From positions 1 through 64,000 of the forward strand of contig JACKET010000002.1 of NCBI GenBank assembly GCA_020632875.1: a DNA stretch of 64,000 nucleotides. Reading direction: 5' to 3'. Source of the stretch: Alphaproteobacteria bacterium. Lineage in GTDB: Bacteria; Myxococcota_A; UBA796; GCA-2862545. Below the pieces are notes generated by a model, which worked only from the letters and a program-made list of their open reading frames with translations, was not told the DNA's origin and did no database searches. The position numbers were made by a program, and so were the translations under genes. Of the stretch, positions 10,812 to 21,627 are shown one piece after another. The first letter of the stretch is position 1. Every line of letters begins with the position of its first letter.

Positions 10812-11059
10812 TGGAAGATCTCGTCCGTCATCTCGTCGCTCCGATCGTCGATCACCCCGAAGACATCGTCCTCTCGACCGTCGACGGCGAGTCCGTGGTG
10901 ATGATCGAGCTCAAGGTGCACGACGACGACCGGGAAGCCGTCGAAGGTGAGCGGGGCCGCACGCTGCGCAGCATCCGCAACATCCTCTCCGCGGCTGCGG
11001 GGTCGAAGAAGGCCTCCCTCGATCTGGTCGACGAGAATGCCTCCGGAGCGGAAGAGTAG
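10811..11059 (+). CDS. khpA: KH-domain RNA-binding protein KhpA
   Basis: An 82-residue single-KH protein (YlqC/KhpA family). The family binds RNA, often together with KhpB. It starts MEDLVRHLVAPIVDHPEDI and carries a GxxG loop in GERGRTLRSIRNIL. It sits in its usual place between rpsP and rimM, overlapping the former by one base and the latter by 23 bp, so translation is likely coupled through the cluster. Confidence 0.95.
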   Translation: MEDLVRHLVAPIVDHPEDIVLSTVDGESVVMIELKVHDDDREAVEGERGRTLRSIRNILSAAAGSKKASLDLVDENASGAEE

Positions 11060-11576
11060 GCTCGCGCCCGCCGGCCCCGTCCACGAAGACGAGGTCGAGC
11101 TCGGCAGCATCTCCGGCGTCTTCGGCGTCAGGGGAGAGGTGCGCCTCCACCTCCACAACCGCGATTCCTCGCTGCTCGACGACGGGCGCGAGGTCGTGCT
11201 GATCACGCCAGAAGGGCGTTTCCGCGCGACGCTCCGCACGCGTCCCGGCGCCGGGAAGCGCGTGCTCGGTGTGATCGACGGCATCGAAGACCGCGACGAG
11301 GCCGAGGCGCTCATCGGGGCCACGTTCACGGTCCCGCTCGCCGACCTGCCCGAGCCCGACGACGACGAGTACTACCTCGACGAGGTCGTGGGGATGTCGG
11401 TGTGCACGGGCGAGAAGGTGCACGGCCGCGTGGTCGAGGTCCACACCACGGGGCCCGTCGAGGTCTTCGAGCTCGACACGGGCGCCTACCTGCCCAGCAC
11501 GGGCGATCACATCCTGGCGATCGATCGGGTGGCGCGGGTGATCGAGGTCGCCGAGGGCGCCGTCCATGAGGTTTGA
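11037..11576 (+). CDS. rimM: 16S rRNA processing protein RimM
   Basis: A 179-residue assembly factor that binds S19 and the 30S head during maturation. The RimM N-domain begins at VELGSISGVFGVRGEVRLHL. The linker and PRC-barrel half contain EYYLDEVVGMSVCT and a C-terminal DHILAIDRVARVIEV segment. The ATG at 11037 gives a normal family length although it lies inside khpA's 3' end (23-bp overlap). Its own 3' end overlaps trmD by 11 bp. Confidence 0.95.
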   Translation: MPPERKSRLAPAGPVHEDEVELGSISGVFGVRGEVRLHLHNRDSSLLDDGREVVLITPEGRFRATLRTRPGAGKRVLGVIDGIEDRDEAEALIGATFTVPLADLPEPDDDEYYLDEVVGMSVCTGEKVHGRVVEVHTTGPVEVFELDTGAYLPSTGDHILAIDRVARVIEVAEGAVHEV

Positions 11577-12270
11577 CGTCCTCACGCTGCACCCCGACAT
11601 GGTGATGGCCCCGCTCTCGACCTCGATGATCGGGCGGGCACGCGACGCGGGGCTGCTCGAGGTCGCGGCGCACGACATCCGCGATCACGCGACCGACCGC
11701 TGGAAGACCGTCGACGACACACCGTACGGCGGGGGCGCCGGCATGGTGATGAAGGTCGACATCGTCGCCGCCGCGATCGAAGCGGTCCGCACCGACGCGA
11801 GCCGCGTGCTGCTCACGAGCCCGGCCGGCCGGCCGATCACCCAGGCCGACTGCATCCGGTGGTCGAAGCTCGAGCACGTCGTGATCGTCACGGGGCACTA
11901 CGAGGGCATCGACGCCCGCATCGAATCACTGGTCGACGAAGAGGTCAGCCTCGGCGACTTCGTGCTGACGGGCGGCGAGATCGCGGCGATCGCGATCGTC
12001 GATGCCGTCGGGCGCCTGGTGCCGGGTGTGCTGGGCAACGCCGACAGCGCCGCCGACGAGTCGTTCTCGCAGGGGCTGCTCGAATACCCCCAGTACACGC
12101 GGCCCCGCGAGTTCCGCGGCATGGAGGTGCCCGAGGTCCTGGTCTCCGGCCACCACGGGAGGATCGCCGTGTGGCGCGAGGAGCGGTCGAGGGAGCGGAC
12201 CCGCGAGCGGAGGCCCGATCTCTGGGAGGCGTGGCTCGCCCGCACCGTCGGCGACCCGATCGTCGATTGA
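11566..12270 (+). CDS. trmD: tRNA (guanine-37-N1)-methyltransferase
   Basis: A 234-residue SPOUT methyltransferase that makes m1G37 in tRNAs and so prevents +1 frameshifting. Recognisable blocks are MRFDVLTLHPDM, the YGGGAGMVMK loop, the trefoil-knot SAM site VTGHYEGIDAR, DFVLTGGEIAA, and the substrate-binding SGHHGRIAVWR. Full length and intact, it is embedded in the rpsP operon and overlaps rimM by 11 bp. Confidence 0.98.
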   Translation: MRFDVLTLHPDMVMAPLSTSMIGRARDAGLLEVAAHDIRDHATDRWKTVDDTPYGGGAGMVMKVDIVAAAIEAVRTDASRVLLTSPAGRPITQADCIRWSKLEHVVIVTGHYEGIDARIESLVDEEVSLGDFVLTGGEIAAIAIVDAVGRLVPGVLGNADSAADESFSQGLLEYPQYTRPREFRGMEVPEVLVSGHHGRIAVWREERSRERTRERRPDLWEAWLARTVGDPIVD

Positions 12271-12366
12271 CGCGCGGCGCCCACACGACTATTTGAGACC
12301 GGTTGAATGATCGGCGAGACGGCGTTCCTGGCGCGACCAAACGCACGTAGCCGCGGAGACAGACCG

Positions 12367-12735
12367 ATGAACCTCCTTCAGACCATCGAGGCCGAGACCC
12401 TCGCCGCGCGCACCCGCGAGACCGTGGATGTCCGTCCGGGCGACACCGTCCGGGTCCACGTGCGCATCACCGAGGCCGGCAAGAGCCGCATCCAGATCTT
12501 CGAGGGCACCGTGATCCGCATCAAGCGGGGCGGTCCGCGCTCGACCTTCACGGTGCGGAAGATCTCGTCCGGCGTCGGCGTCGAGCGCGTGTTCCCCTCG
12601 TGCTCGCCCAACGTCACGAAGATCGAGGTCACGGCGCGCCACAAGGTGCGTCGCGCGAAGCTGCACTTCCTCCGCAATCGCCGGGGCAAGGCCGCTCGCC
12701 TCAAGCCGATCATCGACTTCAAGCGCAAGAAGTAG
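12367..12735 (+). CDS. rplS: 50S ribosomal protein L19
   Basis: A 122-residue L19 located at the 30S-50S interface. It shows RPGDTVRVHVRITE, IQIFEGTVIRIKRGG and the C-terminal RRAKLHFLRNRRGKAARLK. The ATG at 12367 starts at MNLLQTIEAE. The 96-bp gap after trmD is the largest inside the cluster and may hold an internal promoter or leader, but no clear element was recognised. Confidence 0.98.
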   Translation: MNLLQTIEAETLAARTRETVDVRPGDTVRVHVRITEAGKSRIQIFEGTVIRIKRGGPRSTFTVRKISSGVGVERVFPSCSPNVTKIEVTARHKVRRAKLHFLRNRRGKAARLKPIIDFKRKK

Positions 12736-12750
12736 TCGGCGGCCCTCCCG

Positions 12751-13104
12751 TTGCGAGATCGCCGGGAGGCCTACGAACACGGGCTGGGCGCAGAGTCCTT
12801 CGTCGAGGCGTACATGCACGACGAGGGCTGGCACACGCTCGCCCGCAACTGGCGCGGCGGCGGCGCTGAGATCGACCTGATCATGCGGCGCGACGGCGTG
12901 GTGCGCGTGATCGAGGTGAAGGCGCGGGAGCCCGGTGAAGACGGGCTCGAAGCGGTCACCCCGTCCAAGCAGGCCAAGCTGCGCCGCGGCGCCGAGGCCT
13001 GGCTCGCGTTCAACCCCGACTGCGAAGAGATCGCGTTCCTGGTCGCGGTGGTGACGCTGAACGAGGGGATCTGGGGCCTCGAGCTCTGGGACGACGCGTT
13101 CTAG
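12751..13104 (+). CDS. YraN/UPF0102 family nuclease-fold protein
   Basis: A 117-residue protein of the UPF0102 family, which has a restriction-endonuclease-like fold and often follows rplS. The characteristic core is GLGAESFVEAYMHDEGW, then RNWRGGGAEIDLIM and VIEVKARE, matching the E...EIDLI...VEVK metal-site pattern. The start is a TTG at 12751, 15 bp after rplS; no ATG fits. It is the last gene of the ribosomal cluster, and the transcript would run into the inverted-repeat element at 13108. Confidence 0.88.
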   Translation: MRDRREAYEHGLGAESFVEAYMHDEGWHTLARNWRGGGAEIDLIMRRDGVVRVIEVKAREPGEDGLEAVTPSKQAKLRRGAEAWLAFNPDCEEIAFLVAVVTLNEGIWGLELWDDAF

Positions 13105-13473
13105 CCGGGAGCCAGGAGCCTGGAGCCTGGAGCCGGGAGATCTCGATCGGGGCGTCGTCGAGCTCCGGAGCGCCTCTGCATCACGCAGATGACGCAGAAG
13201 GACGCAGATGACGCAGAGGGGAGGGCGTCGGCGGGGGAGCGATGTCGTGTCCCCGCGGTCCCCGGGCGCTGGCCTGCTCTGATGAGGCGGGAGCCGCAGT
13301 CGCCTGTCCAGTCTCCCTCGGAAGGGGGACGGGACTCCGCACCGACCCGTCGATCCCGTGGTTTCTGCGTCATCTGCGCCCATCTGCGTCATCTGCGTGA
13401 TGCAGATCCGGCTGGGAGCGGGAACGAGGCTCCAAGCTCCAAGCTCCAGGCTCCCGGCTCCAGGCTCCAGGCT
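13105..13473. repeat. Nested inverted-repeat element between convergent genes (copy E0)
   Basis: Two nested inverted repeats. The outer pair is a 7-nt tandem GAGCCTG array at about 13109-13139, opposite CTCCAGG units at about 13430-13473. The inner pair is a GCAGATGAC-type arm at about 13178-13218, opposite its complement at about 13365-13405. The interior keeps a diverged GGCCTGCTCTG box at about 13271. The inner arms match the ends of the larger elements at 31031-31789 and 35480-37072. No ORF is supported. The right outer arm slightly overlaps the 3' end of the minus-strand gene at 13472. Confidence 0.85.
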
Positions 13474-14539
13474 ACTCGAGCAGGTCGTCGGCCCCGATCG
13501 CACCCGTGATCGTGAAGTACCAGCTGACCGCGAACGTGTCGGGGCTGGTCTGCACATCGTACACGTGCTCGAGCGTGTGCGGCAGCGTGTATTCGAAGCG
13601 GGCGCCCGTCGTCGTGCGGACGATGTCGGAGAACACCAGGTTCACGCCCATTCCGGCGATGCCCTGGATGCGCTCGGAGCGCGTGACGGGGATCGTCTTG
13701 CTCGCGTCGATCACGTTCGGCAGCAGCAGGCCCGAGGGGAGGTCTTCCCACGTGTGGTAGCGGAACCCGATCTGGAAGTCGGCGGCCGTGCGGTTGCCGT
13801 TCTCGCTCTTCGACGCGATCACCTCGGACCCGCCGAGGATCTCGATCGACGAGGCCGGGTGCAGCTCGATGCCCGACGCGACCACCGTGCCGGTGGCGTC
13901 GACGAGGTCGGTCGTGACCTTGCTCTCTTTGATGTAGCGGGCGCGAACGTAGGGCTCGGCCGCGCCGCCCATGCGCGAGAACGCGCCCTGGACCTTGATC
14001 GCCGAGCTGCCCAGCGCGCCGCCGCGCTTGCCGTCGGTGTACGACCAGCGGTGGTTCTTGCTCGCGGTGCGGTAGCCCACGTCGAAGCGCCAGGTGACCC
14101 GGTGGTTCAGGTCGAACGCCTCGGAGAACGGCGAGAACGCGGCACCGAGCCACACGCCGGTGATCCCGCCGCCGCTCACGTCGACCGGGTCGCCGCCCGG
14201 GTCGGGGTCGGTCGCGAACTGGTAGCTGCCGCCGCCATCCACGGGCTCGAGCAGCATCTGGCGCGCATCGGGGTAGCGCCACAGCCAGCGCGGGGTCATG
14301 GCGAGGTCGAGCGTGACGGCGGCGCCGCGGATCGGGGCGATCTGCAGCCCGAGATCGAGGCCGTGCTCGGTGATGCGGCGGCCGGCGACGCGGATGCCCT
14401 GCTCTTCGAGGTACCCGCGCTCGTAGCGGCCGTCGTACTTCAAGGACGCCGCGACGTGCAGCCTGTCGGGCATCCAGGTGACCTCGGCAGCCGAGGCGGT
14501 CATTGCGAGAGCGATCAGCACGGCGGAACGGTACCCCAA
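13472..14539 (-). CDS. Predicted outer-membrane beta-barrel protein, family not recognised
   Basis: A 355-residue exported protein. It begins with MGYRSAVLIALAMTASAAEV, a Sec signal with likely cleavage after ASA. The mature part is rich in alternating aromatic and polar strands (FDVGYRTASKNHRWSY, FQIGFRYHTWEDLPSG, FAVSWYFTITGAIG), which suggests a beta-barrel, but the terminal residue is Glu rather than Phe. The start codon appears to be TTG at 14539. It lies downstream of the NtrC-type regulator on the same strand with a 27-bp gap, so co-transcription is plausible. Function is unknown. Confidence 0.7.
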   Translation of the reverse strand: MGYRSAVLIALAMTASAAEVTWMPDRLHVAASLKYDGRYERGYLEEQGIRVAGRRITEHGLDLGLQIAPIRGAAVTLDLAMTPRWLWRYPDARQMLLEPVDGGGSYQFATDPDPGGDPVDVSGGGITGVWLGAAFSPFSEAFDLNHRVTWRFDVGYRTASKNHRWSYTDGKRGGALGSSAIKVQGAFSRMGGAAEPYVRARYIKESKVTTDLVDATGTVVASGIELHPASSIEILGGSEVIASKSENGNRTAADFQIGFRYHTWEDLPSGLLLPNVIDASKTIPVTRSERIQGIAGMGVNLVFSDIVRTTTGARFEYTLPHTLEHVYDVQTSPDTFAVSWYFTITGAIGADDLLE

Positions 14540-14566
14540 GACGCCCGACGACGCGAGCGTCGCGTG

Positions 14567-15940
<1,374 letters not shown>

Positions 15941-16032
15941 CGCGCCTACTCTAATGGAGTTGCCGGGCATTGCGGGGTGCCCTGGAATAGAGGAGGGTGT
16001 CCGTGCGTCCAAGGCGCACCCCTGGAGGTTGG

Positions 16033-16548
16033 ATGCGTACGCTCTTCTCGCTTCTCGTCGCGGCGGCCCTGTCTGCGCCGGCGCTCGCCGCCGACGCCAC
16101 CGACTTCACGCTCACCGACATCCAGGGCAAGAAGGTGTCGCTGTCCGACTTCGGCGACGACGTGGTGGTCATGAGCTTCTGGGCCACGTGGTGCGGCCCC
16201 TGCAAAGAAGAGATGCCGCACCTCCAGAAGCTCTACGCCGAGCAGAAGGAGAAGGGGTTCACGGTCCTGTCGATCTCGACCGACGACGCCCGCTCCGCCA
16301 GCCGCGTGAAGCCCTTCATCATGAAGAACCAGTACACGTTCCCGGTCCTGCTCGACAAAGAGTCGAAGGTCATCACCCAGTACAACCCGAGCAAGACGCT
16401 CCCGTACACGGTGGTCATCGCGAGCGGCGAGATCGTGAAGTCGCACTCCGGCTTCAACCCCGGCGACGAAGAAGAGCTGGCGAAGCTCGTGGGCGAGCTG
16501 CTCGCGAAGAAGGGCGAGGCCCCCGCCGAGAAGCCCGCAGAGAAGTAG
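16033..16548 (+). CDS. TlpA/ResA-like periplasmic thioredoxin-fold protein
   Basis: A 171-residue exported thiol-disulfide protein. A signal peptide (MRTLFSLLVAAALSAPALAA) precedes an AhpC/Redoxin-type thioredoxin fold with the WATWCGPCKEEMP active site and a cis-Pro region at TLPYTVVI. TlpA-like proteins reduce periplasmic cysteines, for example during cytochrome c maturation. The C-terminus is a short Lys/Glu/Ala/Pro tail. The ATG at 16033 has GGAGG upstream. The beta-barrel gene starts 57 bp downstream on the same strand. Confidence 0.9.
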   Translation: MRTLFSLLVAAALSAPALAADATDFTLTDIQGKKVSLSDFGDDVVVMSFWATWCGPCKEEMPHLQKLYAEQKEKGFTVLSISTDDARSASRVKPFIMKNQYTFPVLLDKESKVITQYNPSKTLPYTVVIASGEIVKSHSGFNPGDEEELAKLVGELLAKKGEAPAEKPAEK

Positions 16549-16605
16549 GTCGCCCGCCGCCCCCGCGTGTAGACTGCGCCGGGCGCCGTTGAACGAGGAG
16601 GGGGC

Positions 16606-18258
16606 GTGCTGCTCTGGCTGTCGGTCGCGCTGGCCGGCTCGGATGGCAACGCGTGGTCGGTGACCGCGTCCGACGACCTCGAGATCCGCTACTGGATCCG
16701 CGATCAGCGCCTGCCCGACCCCTCGGACGTGCCGGTCTTCAACTACGTCGAGGGCGTGAACCGGCTGAACCTGGCGGCGAGCCGCGGCGCGTGGAAGCTC
16801 AACACGCAGCTCGACCAGGTCGCCCTGCTCGCGAACCGCTACTTCCTCGACGACGTGAAGTACGTCGAGCGGCCGCTGATGCAGCCCGGGCGCATCTTCG
16901 CGCCGTTCGGCGACGATGCCGACGTGTACGCGAACGTCGAGAAGGTCACCGTGTCGTACGACTCGCCCGACGTGAGCGTGCAGGTCGGCGACGTGTACGC
17001 GGCCTTCGGGCGCGGCGTGGCGCTGAACGTCAACCGCAACGTCGACATCGACATCGACACGTCGATCCAGGGCGCGAAGATCGTGCTCCGGCCGGGGGCC
17101 TGGGACCTCACCGCCGTGTTCGGCCAGCTCAACCGGCAGCAGGTGTTCCAGGACAACCCGAACATCAACATCCAGGGCGACCTGCGCCATACCGTCGCGG
17201 CCGTGCGCGCCGAGCGGTACGGGGTCGGGCCCGCGAACCTCGGCGTGCACGGCGTGACCTACGGGTTCGTCAGCGATCCGGGCCTCTCTGCCGGGTTCCG
17301 CGAGTCGACCGGGCCCGACGTCATGATCGGCGGCGTGACGGCCGAGGTCATCGGGCTCGGCGGCATCGACTGGTTCCTCGAAGCCGACGTGTTCGACTAC
17401 GTCGGCGACAAGCTCACCGGCGGCGAGACCGAGCTGGGCGGTGCCGTGTACGCGAGCGCCTCGTTCTACCCCGGCAAGACCGTGTGGCTCGTCGAGCTCA
17501 AGCGCTACGTCGACACCAACCAGGTGAACCTGGTCCTGTCGCCCGAGCTGTACCAGGTCGCCATCGCGCCGACCCTCGAGTACGAGCGCGCCATCACCGA
17601 AGACAGCGCGGCCGCCGTGGGCTCCGAGAACGTGTGGGGCGGGCGGGCCCGCGTCGACTGGGCGCTGAAGCCCGGTGTGTTCGTGCCGTACGCGGCGGTG
17701 GGCGTCTTCCGCGACCTCGACATCGGCACCCTGCACTTCAACGACGTGCCCGAGACCATCGTGCATCCCATGGTGGGCGTCGAGTGGCTGCCGGGCGACG
17801 GCGCCGTGCTGCTCAACGTGGGCCTGCGCAACGACGACCGCGACGGCACCGACTTCGGAGCCGACCGCCAGCTCCACGGCGACGTGACGCTCAACTTCCC
17901 GCTGCTCGCCGGGCTCACGGGCAACGTGAACATCGGCGCCGAGCACTACTGGTGGGGCGTGAACCCGCTCCAGCAGAACGACTACACCGAGATGGAGAGC
18001 GCCTGGACGGTGAGCCGCGGCAGCAAGGTCGGGTTCACCTGGTACACCGACTTCTCGAGCAACCCGCTCATCGACAGCACCGGCAACATCTCCGAGACGG
18101 TCTACATGGCGGGCGAGCTGCAGGTGAAGCCCGCCTCGGCGCTCACGCTCAAGGCGTTCTACGGCGCGTACAAGAGCGGCATCCGGTGCAGCGGCGGCCA
18201 GTGCCGGCTGCTGCCGGGCTTCGAGGGCGCGCGCGTCAGCATGACCGGCACCTTCTGA
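16606..18258 (+). CDS. Predicted outer-membrane beta-barrel protein (DUF6029-like)
   Basis: A 550-residue exported protein starting with GTG and a short hydrophobic leader (MLLWLSVALAGSDG), with GAGGAGGGGG just upstream. The body shows repeated amphipathic strands (VTVSYDSPDVSVQVGDVYAAFGRG, LNVGLRNDDRDGT, NVNIGAEHYWWGVN). It ends VSMTGTF, with the terminal Phe expected of a BAM substrate. FGRGVALNVNRNVDID resembles DUF6029-type barrels, a tentative match. A TAGACT hexamer at about 16569 could be its own -10. It follows the TlpA-like gene and may share its operon, and it ends 7 bp from the convergent MopE-repeat gene. Confidence 0.72.
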   Translation: MLLWLSVALAGSDGNAWSVTASDDLEIRYWIRDQRLPDPSDVPVFNYVEGVNRLNLAASRGAWKLNTQLDQVALLANRYFLDDVKYVERPLMQPGRIFAPFGDDADVYANVEKVTVSYDSPDVSVQVGDVYAAFGRGVALNVNRNVDIDIDTSIQGAKIVLRPGAWDLTAVFGQLNRQQVFQDNPNINIQGDLRHTVAAVRAERYGVGPANLGVHGVTYGFVSDPGLSAGFRESTGPDVMIGGVTAEVIGLGGIDWFLEADVFDYVGDKLTGGETELGGAVYASASFYPGKTVWLVELKRYVDTNQVNLVLSPELYQVAIAPTLEYERAITEDSAAAVGSENVWGGRARVDWALKPGVFVPYAAVGVFRDLDIGTLHFNDVPETIVHPMVGVEWLPGDGAVLLNVGLRNDDRDGTDFGADRQLHGDVTLNFPLLAGLTGNVNIGAEHYWWGVNPLQQNDYTEMESAWTVSRGSKVGFTWYTDFSSNPLIDSTGNISETVYMAGELQVKPASALTLKAFYGAYKSGIRCSGGQCRLLPGFEGARVSMTGTF

Positions 18259-18265
18259 CCCGCAC

Positions 18266-20797
18266 TCAGCGCCGGCGGAGCAGCGCCCCGAGGCCCATCC
18301 ACCGCGGCGAGATCGACGCCGTGCACCCGCAACCGTGGCGGAATTCCGGCAGCCCGGGAGAGGCGACGTCGCCATCCGAGCCCGGAGCCGGGTCGACGGA
18401 GTCGGGCACGCCGTCGCCGTCGGAGTCCACCACGGGCGTGACGGCGCCCTCGCCGTCGCAGTCGTTGTCGATCCCGTCGTCCGGGACCTCGACGGCGTCG
18501 GGGTTCACGTCCTCGTCCGTGTCGTCGCAGTCGGTGGCGGACAGCACGTGGCCCGACAGCACCGCGCAGGACGGCGTTCCCGGGTCGTCGGCGTCCCCGA
18601 AGCCGTCTCCGTCGGCATCGTTGTAGTACGTGGTCGTCGGGAGCCCGTCGTCGACGCCTCCGACGCAGTTCTGGTCGACCCCGTCGCACACCTCGGTGGC
18701 CGCCGGGTTGATGGACGCGTCGCCGTCGTCGCAGTCGCCGCCGCTCACCACGGTGCCGGGCAGGGCGGCGCACGACAGCGTCGGCGTCGACGCGCTGTCG
18801 CCGTACCCGTCGCCGTCCACGTCCGGGTAGAACGGGCTCGCACCCAGCCCCTCGTCGATCTGGGTGTCGCAGTCGTTGTCGAGCTGGTCGCAGATCTCCG
18901 TCTCGAGCGGGCTGACCAGCGGGTTGCCGTCGTCGCAGTCCTCGCCGAGCGACGGCGAGACGTACCCGACCGGCGCGCTCGCGGAGCACCCGATGTACAC
19001 GTCCGCCGAGGTCCCGACGGAGTCGCCGTCCTGGTCGAGCCAGAACTCCACGCCCTGGGCGGTGAAATCGGGGTCGGCGGCGTCGACGAGCCCGTCGCAG
19101 TCGTTGTCCACCCCGTCCACGCACGCCTCGACCCCGCCGGGGTACACGCTCGCGGCCCCGTCGTCGCAGTCGCCCTGCGCATCGGCCCAGCCGGACGCCG
19201 GTGGCGCGCAGAAGGGCGTGCCGGCGGCGAGGTCGTCGCCGTACCCGTCGCCGTCGAGGTCGGGGTAGTACACCGTCGCGACCACGTCGGGGTCGACGTC
19301 GTCGACCAGCCCGTCGCAGTCGTCGTCGACGCCGTCGCACAGCTCGGGGGCCCCGGGGCGCACGTCTGGATCGGCGTCGTCGCAGTCGAGCGTCGTGAGC
19401 ACGCCGTCTCCGTCGTCGTCGGCGCCCCAGAAGGCCACGTCGAGCCCCGGGCCGCCGAGGTGCCCGATGTCGCCGGGCGAGCCATCCGGGTCGACCGCGC
19501 CGACCCCGGTGCGGTCGAACACGTTCGCCGTCGGGTGGAGCCCGAAGCGCGTCGCGCAGCTCGTCGCGTCGACCTGGATGGACGGATCCAGGATCCAGCC
19601 GCCGAGCGGGACGCCGGGCGTGACCTGCCAGAACAGCGTCGTGCCGACGGTCGTGGGCTGGTTCAGCACGAAGGCGATGGGCGGGCTCGATCCGGCGCCG
19701 ACCACGACGCTGTCGACGACGGAACCCCCGTGGAGGAACGCGTAGATCCCGCTCCCCTCGTCGTAGACGGTGAGGTTCGCCACGTCGCCCACGCCCTCCG
19801 TCCACATGGCGTTCGACCCGCCGTTCGCGGTCAGCAGCACGTTCTTCAGGTCGTACGTGGAGCTCACCCAGAACCCGAACGCCCCCGACGACTGGCTCGA
19901 GTTCCCGCACGCGAAGACGTTGGAGAGCGTCCAGCTCCCGTCCCACACCCCGATCGCGCCCGCATCGCCGCCCGCGCTGTTCCCGACGAAGGACGTGCGT
20001 TGGATGTCGGCGTCGACGGCGCCCGTGATCGCGCCCCCCACCACGGTTGCGACGTTGTCCTCGAACGTCGAGCCGTCGATCACGAGCGAATCGCCGACCA
20101 CGTGGAGCGCGCCGCCGTCGGACGCCGTGTTGCCGCGAAAGGTGACGTTCTGCAGAGTCAGATCGCCGGTGCTCAGGATGGCCCCACCCTGGTCGGCCGC
20201 ATTCCCCTCGAACAGCGTGTCCTCGATCCAGGCGGTCGCGTTCGTGTCGACCTGGATGGCGCCGCCCTCGTTGGCCGCGGAGTTCGCGAGGAAGATCGAG
20301 TTGCGGATCGTGACGGACGTTCCGGGGTTCACGTCGATCGCGCCGCCATCGTCGTCCGTCGCGCACCCGACGATGCTCGAGCCCTCGATCAGCACGTCTC
20401 CGCCGAGGTCGATCGTGATCCCGGCGCTCTCGAGATCGTAGTCCACCCCATCCACGATCCCGATGCCCACGAGCTCGACCGTCGCGGGCCCGTAGACCTC
20501 CACGGGCAGGAAGAGCCCCTCGCCGTCGATGGTGAGGTCTTCGATGCGCAGCGACCCGTTCTCGACGTAGACGACCACGCTGCCCTCGCCGAGCAGGCGC
20601 GTGGAGCCGATGCCCGCGCCGCGGAGGACCAGGGACTTGCCGTCCCAGAAGTCGATCTGGGCGTTCGGGTAGTCCTGCGCGGCGAGCTGGATCACGTCGC
20701 CATCCACGACGTTCGCTGCCTCGAACGCGGCCTGGATCGTCGAGAAGTCACCCGGCACGTTCCAGGTGCTCGCCAGCGCTGAGACGCTCCACCACAT
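18266..20797 (-). CDS. Surface protein with beta-helix and five MopE-type metal-binding repeats
   Basis: An 843-residue predicted surface protein. Residues about 15-400 are a right-handed parallel beta-helix with polymorphic-repeat patterns (FLANSAANEGGAIQV, FEGNAADQGGAI, FRGNTASDGGALHV). After about residue 480 come five Put/MopE repeats of the form DCDD...P...CDGVDNDCDGLVD, with DGDGYG calcium-loop spacers that should bind divalent metal. The tail HGCGCTASISPRWMGLGALLRRR (Cys pair, short hydrophobic stretch, Arg cluster) looks like a sorting tag. The N-terminal signal is unusually short. TAAGCT lies 6 nt before the ATG, compatible with leaderless transcription. Confidence 0.85.
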   Translation of the reverse strand: MWWSVSALASTWNVPGDFSTIQAAFEAANVVDGDVIQLAAQDYPNAQIDFWDGKSLVLRGAGIGSTRLLGEGSVVVYVENGSLRIEDLTIDGEGLFLPVEVYGPATVELVGIGIVDGVDYDLESAGITIDLGGDVLIEGSSIVGCATDDDGGAIDVNPGTSVTIRNSIFLANSAANEGGAIQVDTNATAWIEDTLFEGNAADQGGAILSTGDLTLQNVTFRGNTASDGGALHVVGDSLVIDGSTFEDNVATVVGGAITGAVDADIQRTSFVGNSAGGDAGAIGVWDGSWTLSNVFACGNSSQSSGAFGFWVSSTYDLKNVLLTANGGSNAMWTEGVGDVANLTVYDEGSGIYAFLHGGSVVDSVVVGAGSSPPIAFVLNQPTTVGTTLFWQVTPGVPLGGWILDPSIQVDATSCATRFGLHPTANVFDRTGVGAVDPDGSPGDIGHLGGPGLDVAFWGADDDGDGVLTTLDCDDADPDVRPGAPELCDGVDDDCDGLVDDVDPDVVATVYYPDLDGDGYGDDLAAGTPFCAPPASGWADAQGDCDDGAASVYPGGVEACVDGVDNDCDGLVDAADPDFTAQGVEFWLDQDGDSVGTSADVYIGCSASAPVGYVSPSLGEDCDDGNPLVSPLETEICDQLDNDCDTQIDEGLGASPFYPDVDGDGYGDSASTPTLSCAALPGTVVSGGDCDDGDASINPAATEVCDGVDQNCVGGVDDGLPTTTYYNDADGDGFGDADDPGTPSCAVLSGHVLSATDCDDTDEDVNPDAVEVPDDGIDNDCDGEGAVTPVVDSDGDGVPDSVDPAPGSDGDVASPGLPEFRHGCGCTASISPRWMGLGALLRRR

Positions 20798-20826
20798 GCA
20801 CGCAGCTTACCGCGCGTCGCGGGCGC

Positions 20827-21591
20827 CTACAGGGAGAGCTCGACCAGGACGGGGCGGTGGTCGGAGAGCGCGGCGGCGTCGGGCACCTCGGCGCTGACCG
20901 GGACCGCGCACCGGCTGCGCACGTAGACGCGGTCGAACCGGTGCGAGAGGCCCGGGTACGTGCCGCGCGTCGCACCCACCTCGTTGGCCACGTCGACGAA
21001 CCCGGCCTCGAGCAGGGAGGCGTGCGTCGCCGCGTCGGCGGGCTCGTCGTCGTAGAAGTTGAAGTCGCCCATCAGGACGAGCGGCGCGTCGGACGTGCCC
21101 ACCGCGGCGAGCAACTCGTCGACCTGCGCCGAACGCACGCCGGCGTTGCGCTGGCCCCCGCCGGACTGGAGGTGCGTGACCGCCACGCGGACCGGGTCGC
21201 CGCCGAGATCGACCTCGGCCGAGAGCACGCCTTTCGCCTTCCAGGCGTCGAACCCGCGCTCGGTGCGGAACGTGTGCACGGCCTCGTTGGAGAGCGGGTG
21301 CGGCGAGCGCAGCGCGAGACCGTGATCCCCGTCGGATCGCCCCGTGCTCAAGGGGCTCTTCAGGAGCTTGAGCGCGCCGCGCCACACCTCCTGCAGGCCC
21401 GCCACGTCGACCGCCGCCTCTTCGAGCCACCGCTCGATCCGCGGCATCCGCGCGCGGCGCTCGGGCGCGATGGGCGCGGGCAGGCCCCACGTGTTGAGCG
21501 TGACGATCTTCACCGGCGCACCGTCGCCACAGTCGGCCCGCGCGGGCGCGGAGAGCCCGGAGAGGACGAGAGCGAGCGAGAGCATCGGCAT
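20827..21591 (-). CDS. Endonuclease/exonuclease/phosphatase-fold secreted enzyme
   Basis: A 254-residue exported member of the EEP superfamily (DNase I, sphingomyelinase, phosphodiesterase). After a signal peptide (MPMLSLALVLSGLSAPARA), motifs appear in family order: VTLNTWGLP, VDVAGLQEVW (metal Glu), VAVTHLQSG, LVLMGDFNFYDDE and the C-terminal catalytic ALSDHRPVLVEL. The gaps fit a neutral sphingomyelinase-like phosphodiesterase, but substrate is undetermined. I start it at 21591, where TACCTT precedes the ATG by 6 nt. It is divergent from the gene at 21628 with only 36 bp between starts. Confidence 0.85.
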   Translation of the reverse strand: MPMLSLALVLSGLSAPARADCGDGAPVKIVTLNTWGLPAPIAPERRARMPRIERWLEEAAVDVAGLQEVWRGALKLLKSPLSTGRSDGDHGLALRSPHPLSNEAVHTFRTERGFDAWKAKGVLSAEVDLGGDPVRVAVTHLQSGGGQRNAGVRSAQVDELLAAVGTSDAPLVLMGDFNFYDDEPADAATHASLLEAGFVDVANEVGATRGTYPGLSHRFDRVYVRSRCAVPVSAEVPDAAALSDHRPVLVELSL

Positions 21592-21627
21592 ATGTGCAAG
21601 GTAGACCCGACCGCGGGAGACGCCAAG